Counted from the stretch's first letter, positions 1 to 10,135 are shown. The stretch: DNA of 64,000 nucleotides from Serratia sarumanii (GCF_029962605.1 NZ_CP124750.1:2108001-2172000); one strand, 5' to 3'. Notes: a model not told the origin generated them from the sequence alone. Made by a program: numbers and translations.

Positions 1-794
1 ACGGTCGTCGTATTGGGCAAGTAAATCTGATACTGCATGAAATTGCTGGTGCCGCTTTTCATACGCCGCCAACCGGAGACCGGGTTATTGCCGTTGGTGA
101 AATAGGTGTTGTATCCCTCGGTTTTGGTGCAGGTCAGGGTGATGCTCTGATTGACAGGATTGAACTGCCCGACCAACGCCATGCTGCCGAAGTTGACGTT
201 GGGCGCGGTGCCGATCAGGCAGTCTTTGGTGATGGCGACGCTGACGCTGACCGTGCTGGCCTTGTTGACGCCGTCCCACCAGATGCACAGGCCGAGCACG
301 CCGAGGCCGCAGATATGGTAGTTCCAGATCAGGTTGATGGTGTCGGTATAGGTGCCCGAACGCACGTTGGCGCCGGCGGTGGTTTTGATATACAGCGGAA
401 AGTTGACGTTGGAGGAGATCAGGATCAGCGACAACAGATTCAGTGAACTGTAGTCAATGGTCTGCCCGATGCTGTAGGGATATTGATAGTTGGCGTCGGG
501 ATAGATCAGGTAGGCGATTTTATCGCCGGAACCGTCGGTGTTGGCGACCGCCATGCCGTTGGTGGTTGACGCAACCTTGACCGTGACGGTGTTCTGCGAC
601 AGCAGCGATAGCCCGAGGCCGGTGCAGTTGAGGCCGGCGGTGCCCTGGGCGTTGATCTGCCCGTTGTAGACCACGAAAGAGCTGCTTCCCGGTAAGGTGA
701 CGGTGCCGTTGGTGGTGGCGCAGTCGGCGAATGCGCGCTGACAGAACAGCAGCGAGAGGGTTAACAATAAGAAGGCTTTCAATCCCCGAAACAT
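1..794 (-). CDS. Csu-type pilus tip subunit, spore coat U domain protein (3' end outside window)
   Basis: Last gene of an archaic (Csu/sigma) chaperone-usher pilus operon. The frame opens with MFRGLKAF, a hydrophobic signal peptide ending near AFA-DC, and stays open to the left edge (about 264 residues visible). Two spore-coat-U (SCPU) domains are apparent: one after the signal peptide, closing near SGTYTDTINL, and a second starting near VSVSVAITKDCLIGTAP, with the paired cysteines usual for the fold. In the Csu system of Acinetobacter the last gene, CsuE, is a two-domain tip adhesin; size and position here agree. It starts 20 bases after the usher stop. The name by homology is secure as to family; adhesive role is inferred. 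Only the C-terminus is missing. Confidence 0.85.
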   Translation of the reverse strand, partial: MFRGLKAFLLLTLSLLFCQRAFADCATTNGTVTLPGSSSFVVYNGQINAQGTAGLNCTGLGLSLLSQNTVTVKVASTTNGMAVANTDGSGDKIAYLIYPDANYQYPYSIGQTIDYSSLNLLSLILISSNVNFPLYIKTTAGANVRSGTYTDTINLIWNYHICGLGVLGLCIWWDGVNKASTVSVSVAITKDCLIGTAPNVNFGSMALVGQFNPVNQSITLTCTKTEGYNTYFTNGNNPVSGWRRMKSGTSNFMQYQIYLPNTTT

Positions 795-814
795 AGTGAC
801 TCTCCGTCGTTGAA

Positions 815-3295
815 TTAGCGGCAGACAACCGGGCCGACGCGCTGGATGCCCTGAGGCTTCGCCAGGCTGAATTCCGCCTGACACGGCGGGCCGCCGTCGG
901 CCGGGATCACGCTCAGCCGATTGTGTTGTTGCACCGGGTCGATATAGGTCATGCCATCCCAACCGACATAGCTTTGCTGATTGCCGCCAACCACCGCCAC
1001 CTGGCTGCCGTTGGCCAACGGTTTGCCTTGCTCGTCAACCAGTTCGACGTCGGCGGCGGAGATGGGTTGGATGGGGAACTCAACCAGAAAACCGCTGTGA
1101 TCGCGAATGGCGACGGTTTTCTCCACCGTCGGCAGCGCGACGTCGGCGGGCAGGTTGAGCGGATCAATCTGGAATTTCGCATGGTAGTAAGAGGTGACGG
1201 TCGGCACCAGTAAATAGCCCTGGGCGTCGGTCTTGCCGATCGGCTGGTTCTCATAGCTCACCGGAATGTCGGCGTATCCTTGCGTGGACACCAGCGCAAA
1301 GGCATCGTTGATGGTGTTGGTGGCGTACACGCCGCCGTTCATCGCCACCAGCGAACCGCTGATTTCTCCCCAGTGGTTGGTTTCATCGCGGGTGCCGTAT
1401 ACGCCCGCTCGGGCTTCGAGTCTGCGGGTGCGCCAGGTCAGATCGGCCTGGCGGTAATCGCCGCCGCTCGGGTTATTGGCGTAGGCCAGATTCCAGCCGA
1501 AACCGCCATCGGTCGGCGCGGCGCGGCTGTAGCTGACGCGTTCGCTCCAGCGGTTGTTGTTGTCGCGCGCGGCGCTGAAGCTGGCCGTGCCCCAGCTGTC
1601 GAACGGAATGGAGAGCTGCAGCTGGGCGCTGTAACCGCTGCTGCCGATTTCCCGGTTCAGCGAGGCGTACAGGCTGCTGTTGCGCCAAAGCGATACGCTG
1701 TAGGACAGGTTCACCAGGCGGGTTCGCTGAGCGATGGCGTCGCGGACGTCAAAATAACCGGCGCCGAGGCTGCCGAGCCGGCCCAGGCTGACGCTGCCGG
1801 TCAACTGATCGGTGCGGCGGCTCAGGCGGTAGTCGCTTTTATACACGGAAATGTCGCCAAAATCGGCGCTGCGCAGGATGCGCTGGGCGTTGAGGCTGAA
1901 ACGTTGGTTGCTGTAGGTGTAACCAAAGCTGCTCTGATCGCCGTGGTTGCCGGTGTAGCGATAGACGGGCTGGGGATCCGGCTGTTGCAACGGCCTGCCG
2001 GTCAGCGGATCGTAATAGGTGGGGGATGGTATCGCCCGGCCGCCGTTAAACGCTTCATCGCCGGCCTGGCTGACGCTGTAGGACGCGTTGAGAACCCCCC
2101 ATTGCCCGACGCGAAGGTCGGCGCCGGCGCCGCCAACCGCCAACTCGGCTGCGCCTTCGGCGCGTCCTTCCAGGGTTAACCAATTAGTGACGCCGTAACG
2201 TAAGCTGGCGCTGCCGACCCATTGCCCGTAATCGGCAGAATTCAACCCGTAGTTGCGCCGCAGCAAACCGGTGGAAATGCTGAAATCGCTCATGCCGGTC
2301 TGCAGCAGGTTGCTGGCCACGTAGAACGGTACCGTGGTGCTGACCTGGCGGCCGAGGGCGTCGGTGGTGACGACGGTGGCCTGACCCGCGCCGTTAATGT
2401 AGGGCACGCTGTTGAGGGTGAACGGCCCGGGATTGATGTTGGTGGTGCTGTTTTTATAGCTGTTGATGTATAAATCGACGCTGCTGGGCAATGCCGCCTG
2501 GCCGGAAAATTGCGGCAGCGGGTAGGTGATAAGATCCGGGCGCACCGCGAAATTGCGCGCCAATTGCAAGCCGCCGATGCGCACGGCGCTGCTCCAGGGG
2601 AGCGAGCCGGTGGTAAGGTCACCGGCGATCACACTCAGCATCCGCTGGTCGTCGTTGAAACGCCAGTAGCTGTCGTATCGAATATAGCGCCCGCCATCGT
2701 CGTTCGGCCCGCCGTTAAACCCGCTGCGGTAGATGCCGGTGTTGGCGATGACGCCGAACCCGTCGAACAGCCGCTGTTCGCTCCACGCCGACAGGTAGCC
2801 CGGCCGGCCATTGCCGTTGCTTTGGCTGGCATAGATATCGTAGTTGAACAGCAAACCCAGGCTGCTTTGCGCCGGCAAGCGCTGCAACGGTGAATGGGCG
2901 CCGATGGTTTGCTGCGGCAACCAGTCGTTAGGCACGTTGATCAGCAACTGCTGGCTCTCGCCGCTGTAGCTGACATCCACCTTCTCCAGCCGATCGACGG
3001 CGATCTCTTTCGCCTGCTTATCCGCTACCGGCAGCCCGGCGTCGAGCAGTTGCTGGGGCGTCATGTAGTAATGGCCGCCGCGGTAGTTGACCGGCACGAC
3101 GTTGCCGGTTTGGCGCCCGTTGACGACCGGCTCCAGATACAGCGTGGTGTCCGGCATGCTGACGGCGCTGGGCGGCGGCGGCAGATCGTCGCCGAGCGCA
3201 AACGGCAGCCAGCCGCCGGCCGCCATGCTCAGCATGGCAAACGCCAGCGGCTTAAGGCTGAAACGCCGCGTCGATAGCCTCCCTGTCGGCTGCAC
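815..3295 (-). CDS. Csu-type outer membrane fimbrial usher
   Basis: Usher of about 826 residues that would form the outer membrane pore through which SCPU subunits are assembled. A signal peptide ends near ALGDD. Visible features are an N-terminal domain (YLEPVVNGRQTG), a long beta-barrel region rich in alternating aromatic and polar residues, a plug-like middle segment (NSVPYINGAGQATVVTTDALGR), and C-terminal domains with PVSYENQPIGKTDAQGYLLVP and LVDEQGKPLANGS. The start is a GTG seven bases after the chaperone TGA, with GAGG upstream. Length fits archaic ushers. It lies between chaperone and tip subunit, as in csuD. Assignment is firm; the pilus type is inferred from operon content. Confidence 0.93.
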   Translation of the reverse strand: MQPTGRLSTRRFSLKPLAFAMLSMAAGGWLPFALGDDLPPPPSAVSMPDTTLYLEPVVNGRQTGNVVPVNYRGGHYYMTPQQLLDAGLPVADKQAKEIAVDRLEKVDVSYSGESQQLLINVPNDWLPQQTIGAHSPLQRLPAQSSLGLLFNYDIYASQSNGNGRPGYLSAWSEQRLFDGFGVIANTGIYRSGFNGGPNDDGGRYIRYDSYWRFNDDQRMLSVIAGDLTTGSLPWSSAVRIGGLQLARNFAVRPDLITYPLPQFSGQAALPSSVDLYINSYKNSTTNINPGPFTLNSVPYINGAGQATVVTTDALGRQVSTTVPFYVASNLLQTGMSDFSISTGLLRRNYGLNSADYGQWVGSASLRYGVTNWLTLEGRAEGAAELAVGGAGADLRVGQWGVLNASYSVSQAGDEAFNGGRAIPSPTYYDPLTGRPLQQPDPQPVYRYTGNHGDQSSFGYTYSNQRFSLNAQRILRSADFGDISVYKSDYRLSRRTDQLTGSVSLGRLGSLGAGYFDVRDAIAQRTRLVNLSYSVSLWRNSSLYASLNREIGSSGYSAQLQLSIPFDSWGTASFSAARDNNNRWSERVSYSRAAPTDGGFGWNLAYANNPSGGDYRQADLTWRTRRLEARAGVYGTRDETNHWGEISGSLVAMNGGVYATNTINDAFALVSTQGYADIPVSYENQPIGKTDAQGYLLVPTVTSYYHAKFQIDPLNLPADVALPTVEKTVAIRDHSGFLVEFPIQPISAADVELVDEQGKPLANGSQVAVVGGNQQSYVGWDGMTYIDPVQQHNRLSVIPADGGPPCQAEFSLAKPQGIQRVGPVVCR

Positions 3296-3302
3296 CTGGG
3301 CC

Positions 3303-4067
3303 TCAATAAGACGGAATGGCTACGGGCTGTTTGTTGTCATTGACCGTGGCCATCAGTTTGCCGCTGCTGAAACTGCCGGCGGGCGGCAAGGCGAAGCGCA
3401 TTTGCGAACCGGGCAGCACGTATCCCATCAGGCCGGGATTCAGGCTGCGGCCTTGCAGCGTCACTTTCGACATGCGGGCATGCACTGCGCCTTGATTTCG
3501 CACCTCCAGCCAGCGTTCGCTGCTTTGCTGCTGTAGACGATAGCTGAGCTGAGGTTGGCTGGCGGTCGCGTAATCGCGCGGTTTTTCGCTGTCCTGTTTG
3601 GTCCAAATACCCTTGCCGCTGACGAACAGCGGCACCGAGTAGCGCATCTGGAATTTCAGCCCCATCTCCGCACCGCCGGGAGCGGCGCCCGACGATTGTT
3701 CTTTCAGCGGCACTTCATCGACCAAAATGCGGTAGGCGCGCTCCTGTCCCGCCGCCGGGGCCGACTGTTTGATCAGGCGTATCAGCTGGCGTTTGCCTGG
3801 CGCGATCGACGCCACCGGCGGGCTGGCGATCACGTCGCTTTGGTTGCTGTAATCGTCTTTACCGGCGGTTTGCCGCCAACCCAACACGCGAATTTGCATA
3901 TAGACCGGTTTGCTGTCGCGATTTTCCAGCCACAGCGCGGTGGCCTGTTGTTGATCTTCAATCACCGGATCGATTGGCCAAATGAGAATGGAGGCCGCGG
4001 CCAGGGCGTGCTGCTGGCTTGCCAGGAGCAGGGCTGCCGTTAACGGCAGGCGGAAGGGTATGCGCAT
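3303..4067 (-). CDS. Periplasmic pilus chaperone (PapD-like, Csu type)
   Basis: A 254-residue periplasmic chaperone with a cleavable signal (ending HALAA). It has the two immunoglobulin-like domains of the family: an N-terminal half with ASILIWPIDPVIEDQQQATALWLENRDSKPVYMQIRV and a PKxxxxYRILVDEVP-like segment, and a C-terminal half ending in a beta-rich tail. It should donate a strand to SCPU subunits and deliver them to the usher encoded directly downstream. The ATG at 4067 has AAGGATGAG upstream. Position between the third small subunit and the usher equals csuC. Archaic-type chaperones differ from PapD in detail, and the subtype here rests on the SCPU neighbours. Confidence 0.92.
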   Translation of the reverse strand: MRIPFRLPLTAALLLASQQHALAAASILIWPIDPVIEDQQQATALWLENRDSKPVYMQIRVLGWRQTAGKDDYSNQSDVIASPPVASIAPGKRQLIRLIKQSAPAAGQERAYRILVDEVPLKEQSSGAAPGGAEMGLKFQMRYSVPLFVSGKGIWTKQDSEKPRDYATASQPQLSYRLQQQSSERWLEVRNQGAVHARMSKVTLQGRSLNPGLMGYVLPGSQMRFALPPAGSFSSGKLMATVNDNKQPVAIPSY

Positions 4068-4091
4068 AACTCATCCTTATTGCAAAAAAAC

Positions 4092-4646
4092 TTAATAAGT
4101 GACCGTCAACAAGACCGTATCGCTGTAAACGCCACTGGTGGGCAGGGTACTGGTCGAAAACAGACGGGCGTAAACCTTGATTTCTTGCGTGCTGCCGGTG
4201 GCGGCGACGGTCTGCGCCGCACCGCCGTTGGCGCCATCCCCCCAAAGGGTGGCGTAGTTGCTGTCTTGATAAAGTTGATACAGCAGCGTTTCCGACGTGG
4301 CGGCGTTTTGTAATTTTCTGCCGCCGGCGATGGATCCGGTCACATGATTGCCGACGCCGAGGGCCAGCGTAACGCTCAGCCCCGGGTTGCAGCGAAACAG
4401 CACCGAACCGGCGCCGCTGCTGGAGACGACGCTGACCGCGTTGCTCAGCGAGGACAGCTGGCCGAAGTTCAGGGTGCCGAAGGTGGTCACGTCGCTGACG
4501 CCGCTGCCTAATACGCAGCCTTTTACCACGGTTGCATTGACGGTGAACGGCTGGCTTTTGGTCAAGTCGTTGACGCCGGTATCGCTTTGGGCCGGGGAAA
4601 GCGGCAGGCAGAACAGCAAACCGCAAATGGAAGCGCGCATCGTCAT
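4092..4646 (-). CDS. Small SCPU pilus subunit (third in operon)
   Basis: A 184-residue spore-coat-U domain protein with a signal peptide (MTMRASICGLLFCLPLSPAQS). The fold shows as a first strand with the early cysteine (ATVVKGCVLGSG), FGTLNFG, a second cysteine in VLFRCNPGLSV, and a terminal VYSDTVLLTVTY strand. The start codon shares one base with the stop of the preceding gene (TAATG), which points to translational coupling; a longer frame upstream exists but lies inside that gene. In Csu-type operons three small subunits precede the chaperone, and this is the third. Whether it forms shaft or adaptor is not visible. Confidence 0.85.
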   Translation of the reverse strand: MTMRASICGLLFCLPLSPAQSDTGVNDLTKSQPFTVNATVVKGCVLGSGVSDVTTFGTLNFGQLSSLSNAVSVVSSSGAGSVLFRCNPGLSVTLALGVGNHVTGSIAGGRKLQNAATSETLLYQLYQDSNYATLWGDGANGGAAQTVAATGSTQEIKVYARLFSTSTLPTSGVYSDTVLLTVTY

Positions 4647-5149
4647 TACCAATTGATCGTGACCTGTACCGTGTCGGTGTAGCTGCCTGTCGGGGGCGTG
4701 GACTGCGCCGGAATCATGCCATAGACCGGCAGCCAGTTGTCCGAACCGTTGGCGGTTTGTGACACGCCCGTCAGATTGTCCCAAATGGTGCTGTGGGCGG
4801 CGTTGGTGTACAGGTTGTAATTCACCCGTTGGCCGGCCGCGCTTTGCAGGTAGCGGGCCGCGGTATTGCCGCTTTGCCCGCCGCCAAGCAGAACGCTGTA
4901 GCTGGTGCCGTTGGTGCATTTCACCCGAATGGCGCCGGCGTTTTGCTGCCCGGCGACGCTGGTGGCGGTGCTGAGAAAATACAGCGTGCCGAAATTCAGC
5001 GTGCCGAAGCTGACGTTGCCGCCTGAGCTGCTGCCGGCTTCACAGGCGCTGAGCAAGGTCGCGCTGACGCCGAGGGTCGCCGTTTTACTGTCGGCCAGCG
5101 CCAACAGACTGCACGCCCATAATCCGCCGCAGCAAAGCGCGTGCCGCAC
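4646..5149 (-). CDS. Small SCPU pilus subunit (second in operon)
   Basis: A 167-residue secreted spore-coat-U protein. The signal peptide is short (MRHALCCGGLWACSLLALA), followed by TATLGVSATLLSACEAG with the first conserved cysteine, FGTLNFGTL, a second cysteine at RVKCTNGTSY, and the closing SYTDTVQVTINW. It begins two bases after the stop of the first subunit and overlaps the next gene by one base, so the three subunits form one tight translational block. Sequence is clearly related to its two neighbours, consistent with tandem duplication and divergence. Role as minor pilus subunit is inferred by position. Confidence 0.85.
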   Translation of the reverse strand: MRHALCCGGLWACSLLALADSKTATLGVSATLLSACEAGSSSGGNVSFGTLNFGTLYFLSTATSVAGQQNAGAIRVKCTNGTSYSVLLGGGQSGNTAARYLQSAAGQRVNYNLYTNAAHSTIWDNLTGVSQTANGSDNWLPVYGMIPAQSTPPTGSYTDTVQVTINW

Positions 5150-5151
5150 CG

Positions 5152-5691
5152 TTACCAGGTGACCGTCATCGTGACGGTGTCGTTATAGGTGTCCGCCGCC
5201 GGGGTAGAACCGGCCGCCGGCACGCGGCCATACACGATCAGCGGAACGGCGGCGCCGGTGCCGGTGCCGGTCAGCGCGTTGGCGCCGCTGCCCCAGGCGG
5301 TGGTGCGCGCGGCATCCTGGTAAAGGTTATAGCTGATGAATGCGCCTGCCGTGCTGGCCATGCGGCGTTGGGTGCCTGACGTGACGTGGAGCCCGTTGTC
5401 CAGCGCCACCGTGTAGTCTGTGCCGGTGGTGCAGGTCAATGACAGCGTACCGGCCCCCCCTGCGCCGGTGGCGCTGGCGTCGATGATGTTGGCCAGTGAA
5501 GAGTAAGTGCCGAAGCTGATGGAGCCGAAGTCGTTGACGGAACCGCTGCTGTTGCCGCCACCCACGACGCAACCGGCGCCGATGGTCAGCGTCACGCCTA
5601 ACGTGCCTTGAATGGTGCCTGCTGCGTTAGCCGCGCCGTTGGCGCACAGCAGGGTTGCTACCGAGGTCAATGCCATCAGAGTTTTTTTCAT
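5152..5691 (-). CDS. Major-type SCPU pilus subunit (first in operon)
   Basis: A 179-residue spore-coat-U protein, the first gene of the pilus operon and so the best candidate for the main shaft subunit (CsuA/B position). I start at the ATG 23 codons inside the open frame because AAGGAA sits upstream and a typical signal peptide follows (MKKTLMALTSVATLLCANGAANA). The mature part shows TLTIGAGCVVGGG, FGSISFGTYSSL, a second cysteine in LTCTTGTDY, MASTAGAFISYNLYQDAART and the terminal YNDTVTMTVTW. The archaic pilus identity is supported by the chaperone, usher and two-domain subunit that follow in the same direction. Confidence 0.87.
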   Translation of the reverse strand: MKKTLMALTSVATLLCANGAANAAGTIQGTLGVTLTIGAGCVVGGGNSSGSVNDFGSISFGTYSSLANIIDASATGAGGAGTLSLTCTTGTDYTVALDNGLHVTSGTQRRMASTAGAFISYNLYQDAARTTAWGSGANALTGTGTGAAVPLIVYGRVPAAGSTPAADTYNDTVTMTVTW

Positions 5692-5931
5692 CTTATATTC
5701 CTTGCCGTATGAGAGAAAGCCCGCAAAGACGCCACCCAGAGGTGGGTTGAACGTATTCATTTAGCTGCACTTTAATTAATAGAATAAGAATCGGGAATTG
5801 TCTTGATGAAAGCGAGAAACTTTTTATTCCCATCCCCCGGCTGACGGGGCTTACAGGTGAGGTATACCGATAAATTGAAATGATTAGAATAATAACGAAC
5901 GGTGATGGGAATATTATTAGCGTTATTTTAT

Positions 5932-5956
5932 CGCCGGGGCGTTTAATTCCCCGGCG
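5932..5956 (-). terminator. Hairpin after rsmF, weak terminator candidate
   Basis: An 8-bp perfect stem, CGCCGGGG with CCCCGGCG, and a 9-base loop lies ten bases downstream of the rsmF stop on the minus strand. The tail is A/T rich (GATAAAATAA) but not a clean U run, so termination is possible rather than certain. It would separate rsmF from the pilus operon in the same direction. Confidence 0.45.
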
Positions 5957-5965
5957 CGGTATCGT

Positions 5966-7402
5966 TTACAGGTGGAAATCCAGCGCCCCGTCGCGCACCA
6001 GCTCGCGCGGCAGGTTGTTCTTGATACGGCTACCGATGCGCTTGGCGATGCCCAGCGGCTGCCCTTGGTAGGTGACGATGCATTCATCGCCCGCCGGCGG
6101 CAGTTCCGGGTAGAGATCGCGGCCGTGATACCACTCCTGCGCCAGCGTAGCGTCCAGCTCGAAATGCGCTTTGCCGCCGGTGCCGGCCAGCGCGACCGCC
6201 GCCTCGTGCTGCCAGCGGAAACCTTTAGGGAAACGCTCCGCCAGTTTGAGGCCGATGCGCGAGAAGCGCACCTTGCCGAACAGCGGTTCCAACTCGGCCG
6301 GGAACAGCCAGATCTCTTTGTCGCGCTCCCATAGCCGGCCGTCATCGCCCCAGGTTAAGCCGGATGCGGCGGCGGCTTGGGCGACCTGCGCCGCTTCTTT
6401 GCCGGACAGCGGGCTGAACGGGAATTTACCGACTTTGTAGGTCGGCTTCGCCAACGGCGCCACGGCGCGCCGTTTGCGCAGGCGGGCGACGAAAAAGCCT
6501 TCGCTGTCGTAAATCTGCGGGAAGACGTGTAGGAAACCTTCGGCGGTCAGCGCCTTGTCGGCGCCGGGGAACAGCCCGCCCAGCGGCTCGATGCTGACCG
6601 CGTCGCCGTAGGTGTCCAGCAGCCAACGCACCACCTGCTGGTTTTCCTGCGCATTGAGCGTGCAGGTGGAGTAAACCATCACGCCGCCCGGCGCCAGCGC
6701 ATGAAACGCGCTGTCGATCAGTTCGCGTTGGGTGGCGGCGATCTCGGCCACGCTTTCCGGCGACCAGTTGCTCATGGCGTCCGGATCCTTGCGCACCACG
6801 CCTTCGCCGGAGCAGGGGGCGTCGAGCAGAATGGCGTCGAAGCTCTCCGGCAGCGCGGCGCCGAACACCCGGCCGTCGAAGTGGGTCAGCGCGGTGTTCT
6901 TCACGCCGCAGCGGCTGATATTGGCGTGCAGCACTTTCACCCGGCTGGCGGAGTATTCGTTGGCGACGATGCCGCCCTGATTGCCCATCAGCGCGGCGAT
7001 CTGGGTGGTTTTGGATCCCGGCGCCGCCGCCACGTCCAGCACCCGAGTCGGCGCCGCGCCGCCCGCGAACAGTGCGCTGACCGGCAGCATCGAACTGGCT
7101 TCCTGAATGTAGAACAGGCCGCTCAGGTGTTCGGCGGCGCTGCCCAGGCGCAGCTCTTCATCGTCGCGCTCGATCCAGAACCCTTCCGCGCACCAGGGAA
7201 TGGGCTCCAGTCGCCAGTCGTAATCCTGCACCAGCGCCAGGAAATCGGCGACGCTGATTTTCAGCGTATTGACGCGCAGGCTGCGGCGCAGCGGGCGCTG
7301 GCAGGCGGCGATAAAATCGTCCATCGCCAGCTCGGCGGGCATGATGGCGCGGGTGGCGTCAAGGAAAGCGGGGGGCAGAAAAACGGCGGTGGATTTGGCC
7401 AC
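5966..7402 (-). CDS. rsmF: 16S rRNA (cytosine-1407-C5)-methyltransferase RsmF
   Basis: Methylates C1407 of 16S rRNA in the 30S subunit using S-adenosylmethionine. The SAM-binding motif [14 protein letters not shown], motif [10 protein letters not shown] and motif VI STCTLN with the catalytic cysteine are all present, and a C-terminal RNA-binding (PUA-like) part follows. The frame is open further upstream, but homologues begin around [16 protein letters not shown], so I use the GTG at 7402, which gives 478 residues, close to the E. coli 479. It follows letB in the same direction as in E. coli, but a strong terminator stands between them here. Start choice is the only doubt. Confidence 0.95.
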   Translation of the reverse strand: MAKSTAVFLPPAFLDATRAIMPAELAMDDFIAACQRPLRRSLRVNTLKISVADFLALVQDYDWRLEPIPWCAEGFWIERDDEELRLGSAAEHLSGLFYIQEASSMLPVSALFAGGAAPTRVLDVAAAPGSKTTQIAALMGNQGGIVANEYSASRVKVLHANISRCGVKNTALTHFDGRVFGAALPESFDAILLDAPCSGEGVVRKDPDAMSNWSPESVAEIAATQRELIDSAFHALAPGGVMVYSTCTLNAQENQQVVRWLLDTYGDAVSIEPLGGLFPGADKALTAEGFLHVFPQIYDSEGFFVARLRKRRAVAPLAKPTYKVGKFPFSPLSGKEAAQVAQAAAASGLTWGDDGRLWERDKEIWLFPAELEPLFGKVRFSRIGLKLAERFPKGFRWQHEAAVALAGTGGKAHFELDATLAQEWYHGRDLYPELPPAGDECIVTYQGQPLGIAKRIGSRIKNNLPRELVRDGALDFHL

Positions 7403-7457
7403 GGGGCGAACTCTCAGGGTGCAATAAAGATAAGGGCGAGAGTTTATCACAAAGCGG

Positions 7458-7489
7458 AAAAAAACAGGGCCCGGCGATGCCAGGCCCTG
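7458..7489 (-). terminator. Rho-independent terminator after letB
   Basis: The minus strand reads CAGGGCC, an inner GGC-ATC-GCC, GGCCCTG and then seven T residues, just past the letB stop. This is a textbook intrinsic terminator and implies that rsmF needs its own promoter or read-through. Confidence 0.85.
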
Positions 7490-7504
7490 AGGAAAATGCG
7501 AAAT

Positions 7505-10135
7505 TTAATCGCGCGGAATGGCGGTGCCCCAGGTTTTCCAGTCCTTAGGCTCTTCCGGATTCAGCAGGAAGTGTTTGTTCGGCGTGGCTTTCGGCGCCAG
7601 CGGAATAGTCGGCGGCGTGGCGAAGGCGATACCGCCGCGGATGAACTGCTGGAAGGTGCCGCTCTTGATCACGCCGCCGGTCAGGCCGAACTGCAGGTTG
7701 TAACCCGAAGCCAGCCAGAACACGCTGTTGTTGCGCACCAGATGCTGATATTTCTTGCTGATGCGCAGCGCGACGTGCACCCGATCGGACATGGCGCCAA
7801 GGTAGAAGCCGGTGATGGTACCGACCTCTACGCCGCGGAACAGCACCGGCGTGCCGATCTGCAGCGAGCCGGTTTCGGCGGCGTCGAGCACTACGCTCAG
7901 GCCGTCGAGATAGCGCGAGTCGGTGATGCTGGCCTGCTGCAGCTCGAAGGTGCGCAGCTCGCGGCCGCGCCCCGGCTCCACGTTGATATAAGGCTGGAGC
8001 AGGGTATCGAGATTGCTGACGCCGGCGGCGGAGATCTCCGGCGAAACGATCGAGAAGCGGCTGCCCAGACGCGCGAAAGTGTGCACATATTCCGGATACA
8101 GCACCGCTTTGGCCAACACTTCGTTGCGCTCCGGCGCCAGCTGCAGCGACTCCACCTGGCCGACGTCGATACCGAGGTAGCGCAGCGGCATGCCCGCCGA
8201 CAGCTTGCTGGCGTCGTAGGTTCGCAGCATGATTTGGCTGCCCACCGCGCGGGCGGCGGTTTCGCTGGCGTACAGCACGCGGTTGGCGCCCTTGTTGAGC
8301 GTCACGCCCTGCAGGTTGTCGAAGCTGATGGCGCCTTTCAGCGCGCGGTTAAGCGGCGAAGCCTGCACCGTCAGCCCGCTGCCGTTGAGCTGCACCTTGG
8401 CGCCGCCTTCGGCCCAAAAGATGCTTTCGCGGGTCAGCAGCTTGCGGTATTCCGGGCTGATGTAGACGTCCACCTCAAACTCGTTGGCCTTCGGCCGAAC
8501 GTTGACGATCTCGCCCACCTGGAATTTGCGGTACAGCACCACCGAACCGGCCTGCACGTCCGGCAGGCTGGTTGCGCTGAGGGTCAGGGTGGTGGAAGGG
8601 GCGTTGCCGACGATGCCTTCCTCGGCTTTCTCGCTGTTGGCGTACAGCGGGTATTGGCCGCCCGGTTCCCCCTTGCTGCCGGGAATAATGCGCACGCCGC
8701 CGTCTACCCACTCCTGGGCGCTGGCGCCGAGCACTTCCATGCCGTCGATGCCCAGCTTAACGTCGAGGCGGCTGTTGACCACGAATTTGCTGTCTTTGTG
8801 CAGCAGGCCGCGGTACTGCGCGTCGATGGCGGCGGTGAACACCACGCCGCCGGCGGTCAGGGTGCGGCTCAGGATCTGGCCGACTTTCACGCCGTGCACC
8901 ACCAGCGGTTGCCCAACGTCGATGCCGTAGCTTTGCGGCGCATTCAGCGTGACGGTCAGCACGCCAGGCTGCTGCAACAGCGTTTCGCTGCTGTCCAGCA
9001 CGTTGAAGCGCTGCTGCGGCTCACCTTCGCCCGGCACCAGCTCCAGCGTGGTGCCGGTCAGCAGTTGGCTGAGCTTGGCGTCGTTGAGGCTGATGCGCGG
9101 GCTGCGCATCACGATGCGGGTGCCGCTGCGCATCAGATCGACCACCGAAGGATCGATGGTCAGTTCACCGACCACTTTGCTGTCCTGTTGCAACGTCAGC
9201 TTGGTGAGGGTGCCGACCTGCAGCCCCTGGTACATCAGCGGCGTGCGGTTTTCACTCAGGCTGTTGCCGTTCGGCAGATCCAGCAGGATATTGACGCCGC
9301 GCTGGCTGTGGGCCAGATCCGGATACAGGGTATAGCTCTGATCGCCCTTGGCCTGCTGGCCATCGGCCGGCGAATCGAAGGCGATGGCGCCGTTGACCAG
9401 CGCCGCCAGGCTCTCCATTTGTACCGTCGCGCCGGACAGGCTGAAATCGCCCTTGAAACCGGAGACATTCCAGAAGCGGCTGTTGCTCTTCACCAGGTTG
9501 GCGAAACGGCGGTCGATCAGCACGTCGATGGTCACGCCCTTGTTGCCTTCGCTGATGGTGTAGTCATACACCTTGCCGACCGGGATTTTACGGTAGTAGA
9601 CCAGCGAGCCGCTGTTGAGTGAGCCGAGATCGTCGGCGTGCAGGTGGATCATCAGCTCGCCGGTGTTCAGGCGGTATTTCGGCTGGGTATCGAGCGCGGT
9701 GAAGTGAGTTTGCTCCTTGCCGCTGCCGGGCATCATGCCGATATAGTTGCCGCCGACCAGGGCATCAAGCCCGGAGACCCCGGCCAGCGAGGCTTTGGGC
9801 GTCACCAGCCAGAACTGAGTGCCTTCGCGCAGCGAGTCTTCCAGATCGCTTTTGATGCTGGCCTCCACCACGATGCTGCGCAAATCTTTGCTCAGGCTGA
9901 TTTTCTGCACCGTGCCGACCTCTACGCCCTGATAGCGTACCGGCGTGCGGCCGGCGACGATGCCCGCCGCCGATTGGAAATCGATGGTGACGGTGGTGCC
10001 GCGCTCCTGGACATTGTTATAAACCAGCCACCCGGCGATCAGCAGGGCGATGAACGGCAGTAACCAGAACGGTGAAATGCGGCGCTTGTTCTTGACCCGC
10101 GCTTCAGTCGGTGTAGTCGGCGTTTCCTGTTGCAT
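7505..10135 (-). CDS. letB: LetB, seven-MCE-domain lipid transport tunnel protein
   Basis: An 876-residue protein with a short cytosolic tail (KNKRRISP), one membrane helix ([17 protein letters not shown]) and seven successive MCE domains, recognisable by repeats of the G-(T/V)-PVxYxGxxVGxV type, for example [41 protein letters not shown] and [13 protein letters not shown]. In E. coli LetB (YebT) these stack as hexameric rings that make a hydrophobic tunnel across the periplasm for lipids. I use the second ATG ([11 protein letters not shown]), matching the E. coli start; it overlaps the letA end by 32 bases, so the pair is translationally coupled. Confidence 0.96.
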   Translation of the reverse strand: MQQETPTTPTEARVKNKRRISPFWLLPFIALLIAGWLVYNNVQERGTTVTIDFQSAAGIVAGRTPVRYQGVEVGTVQKISLSKDLRSIVVEASIKSDLEDSLREGTQFWLVTPKASLAGVSGLDALVGGNYIGMMPGSGKEQTHFTALDTQPKYRLNTGELMIHLHADDLGSLNSGSLVYYRKIPVGKVYDYTISEGNKGVTIDVLIDRRFANLVKSNSRFWNVSGFKGDFSLSGATVQMESLAALVNGAIAFDSPADGQQAKGDQSYTLYPDLAHSQRGVNILLDLPNGNSLSENRTPLMYQGLQVGTLTKLTLQQDSKVVGELTIDPSVVDLMRSGTRIVMRSPRISLNDAKLSQLLTGTTLELVPGEGEPQQRFNVLDSSETLLQQPGVLTVTLNAPQSYGIDVGQPLVVHGVKVGQILSRTLTAGGVVFTAAIDAQYRGLLHKDSKFVVNSRLDVKLGIDGMEVLGASAQEWVDGGVRIIPGSKGEPGGQYPLYANSEKAEEGIVGNAPSTTLTLSATSLPDVQAGSVVLYRKFQVGEIVNVRPKANEFEVDVYISPEYRKLLTRESIFWAEGGAKVQLNGSGLTVQASPLNRALKGAISFDNLQGVTLNKGANRVLYASETAARAVGSQIMLRTYDASKLSAGMPLRYLGIDVGQVESLQLAPERNEVLAKAVLYPEYVHTFARLGSRFSIVSPEISAAGVSNLDTLLQPYINVEPGRGRELRTFELQQASITDSRYLDGLSVVLDAAETGSLQIGTPVLFRGVEVGTITGFYLGAMSDRVHVALRISKKYQHLVRNNSVFWLASGYNLQFGLTGGVIKSGTFQQFIRGGIAFATPPTIPLAPKATPNKHFLLNPEEPKDWKTWGTAIPRD

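Noticed and set aside
6701..9622. Plus-strand open frame of 973 codons
   Set aside because: It is antisense to letB and rsmF; the product is histidine, alanine and glutamine rich as expected from the complement of GC-rich codons, with no domain, and letB is certain.
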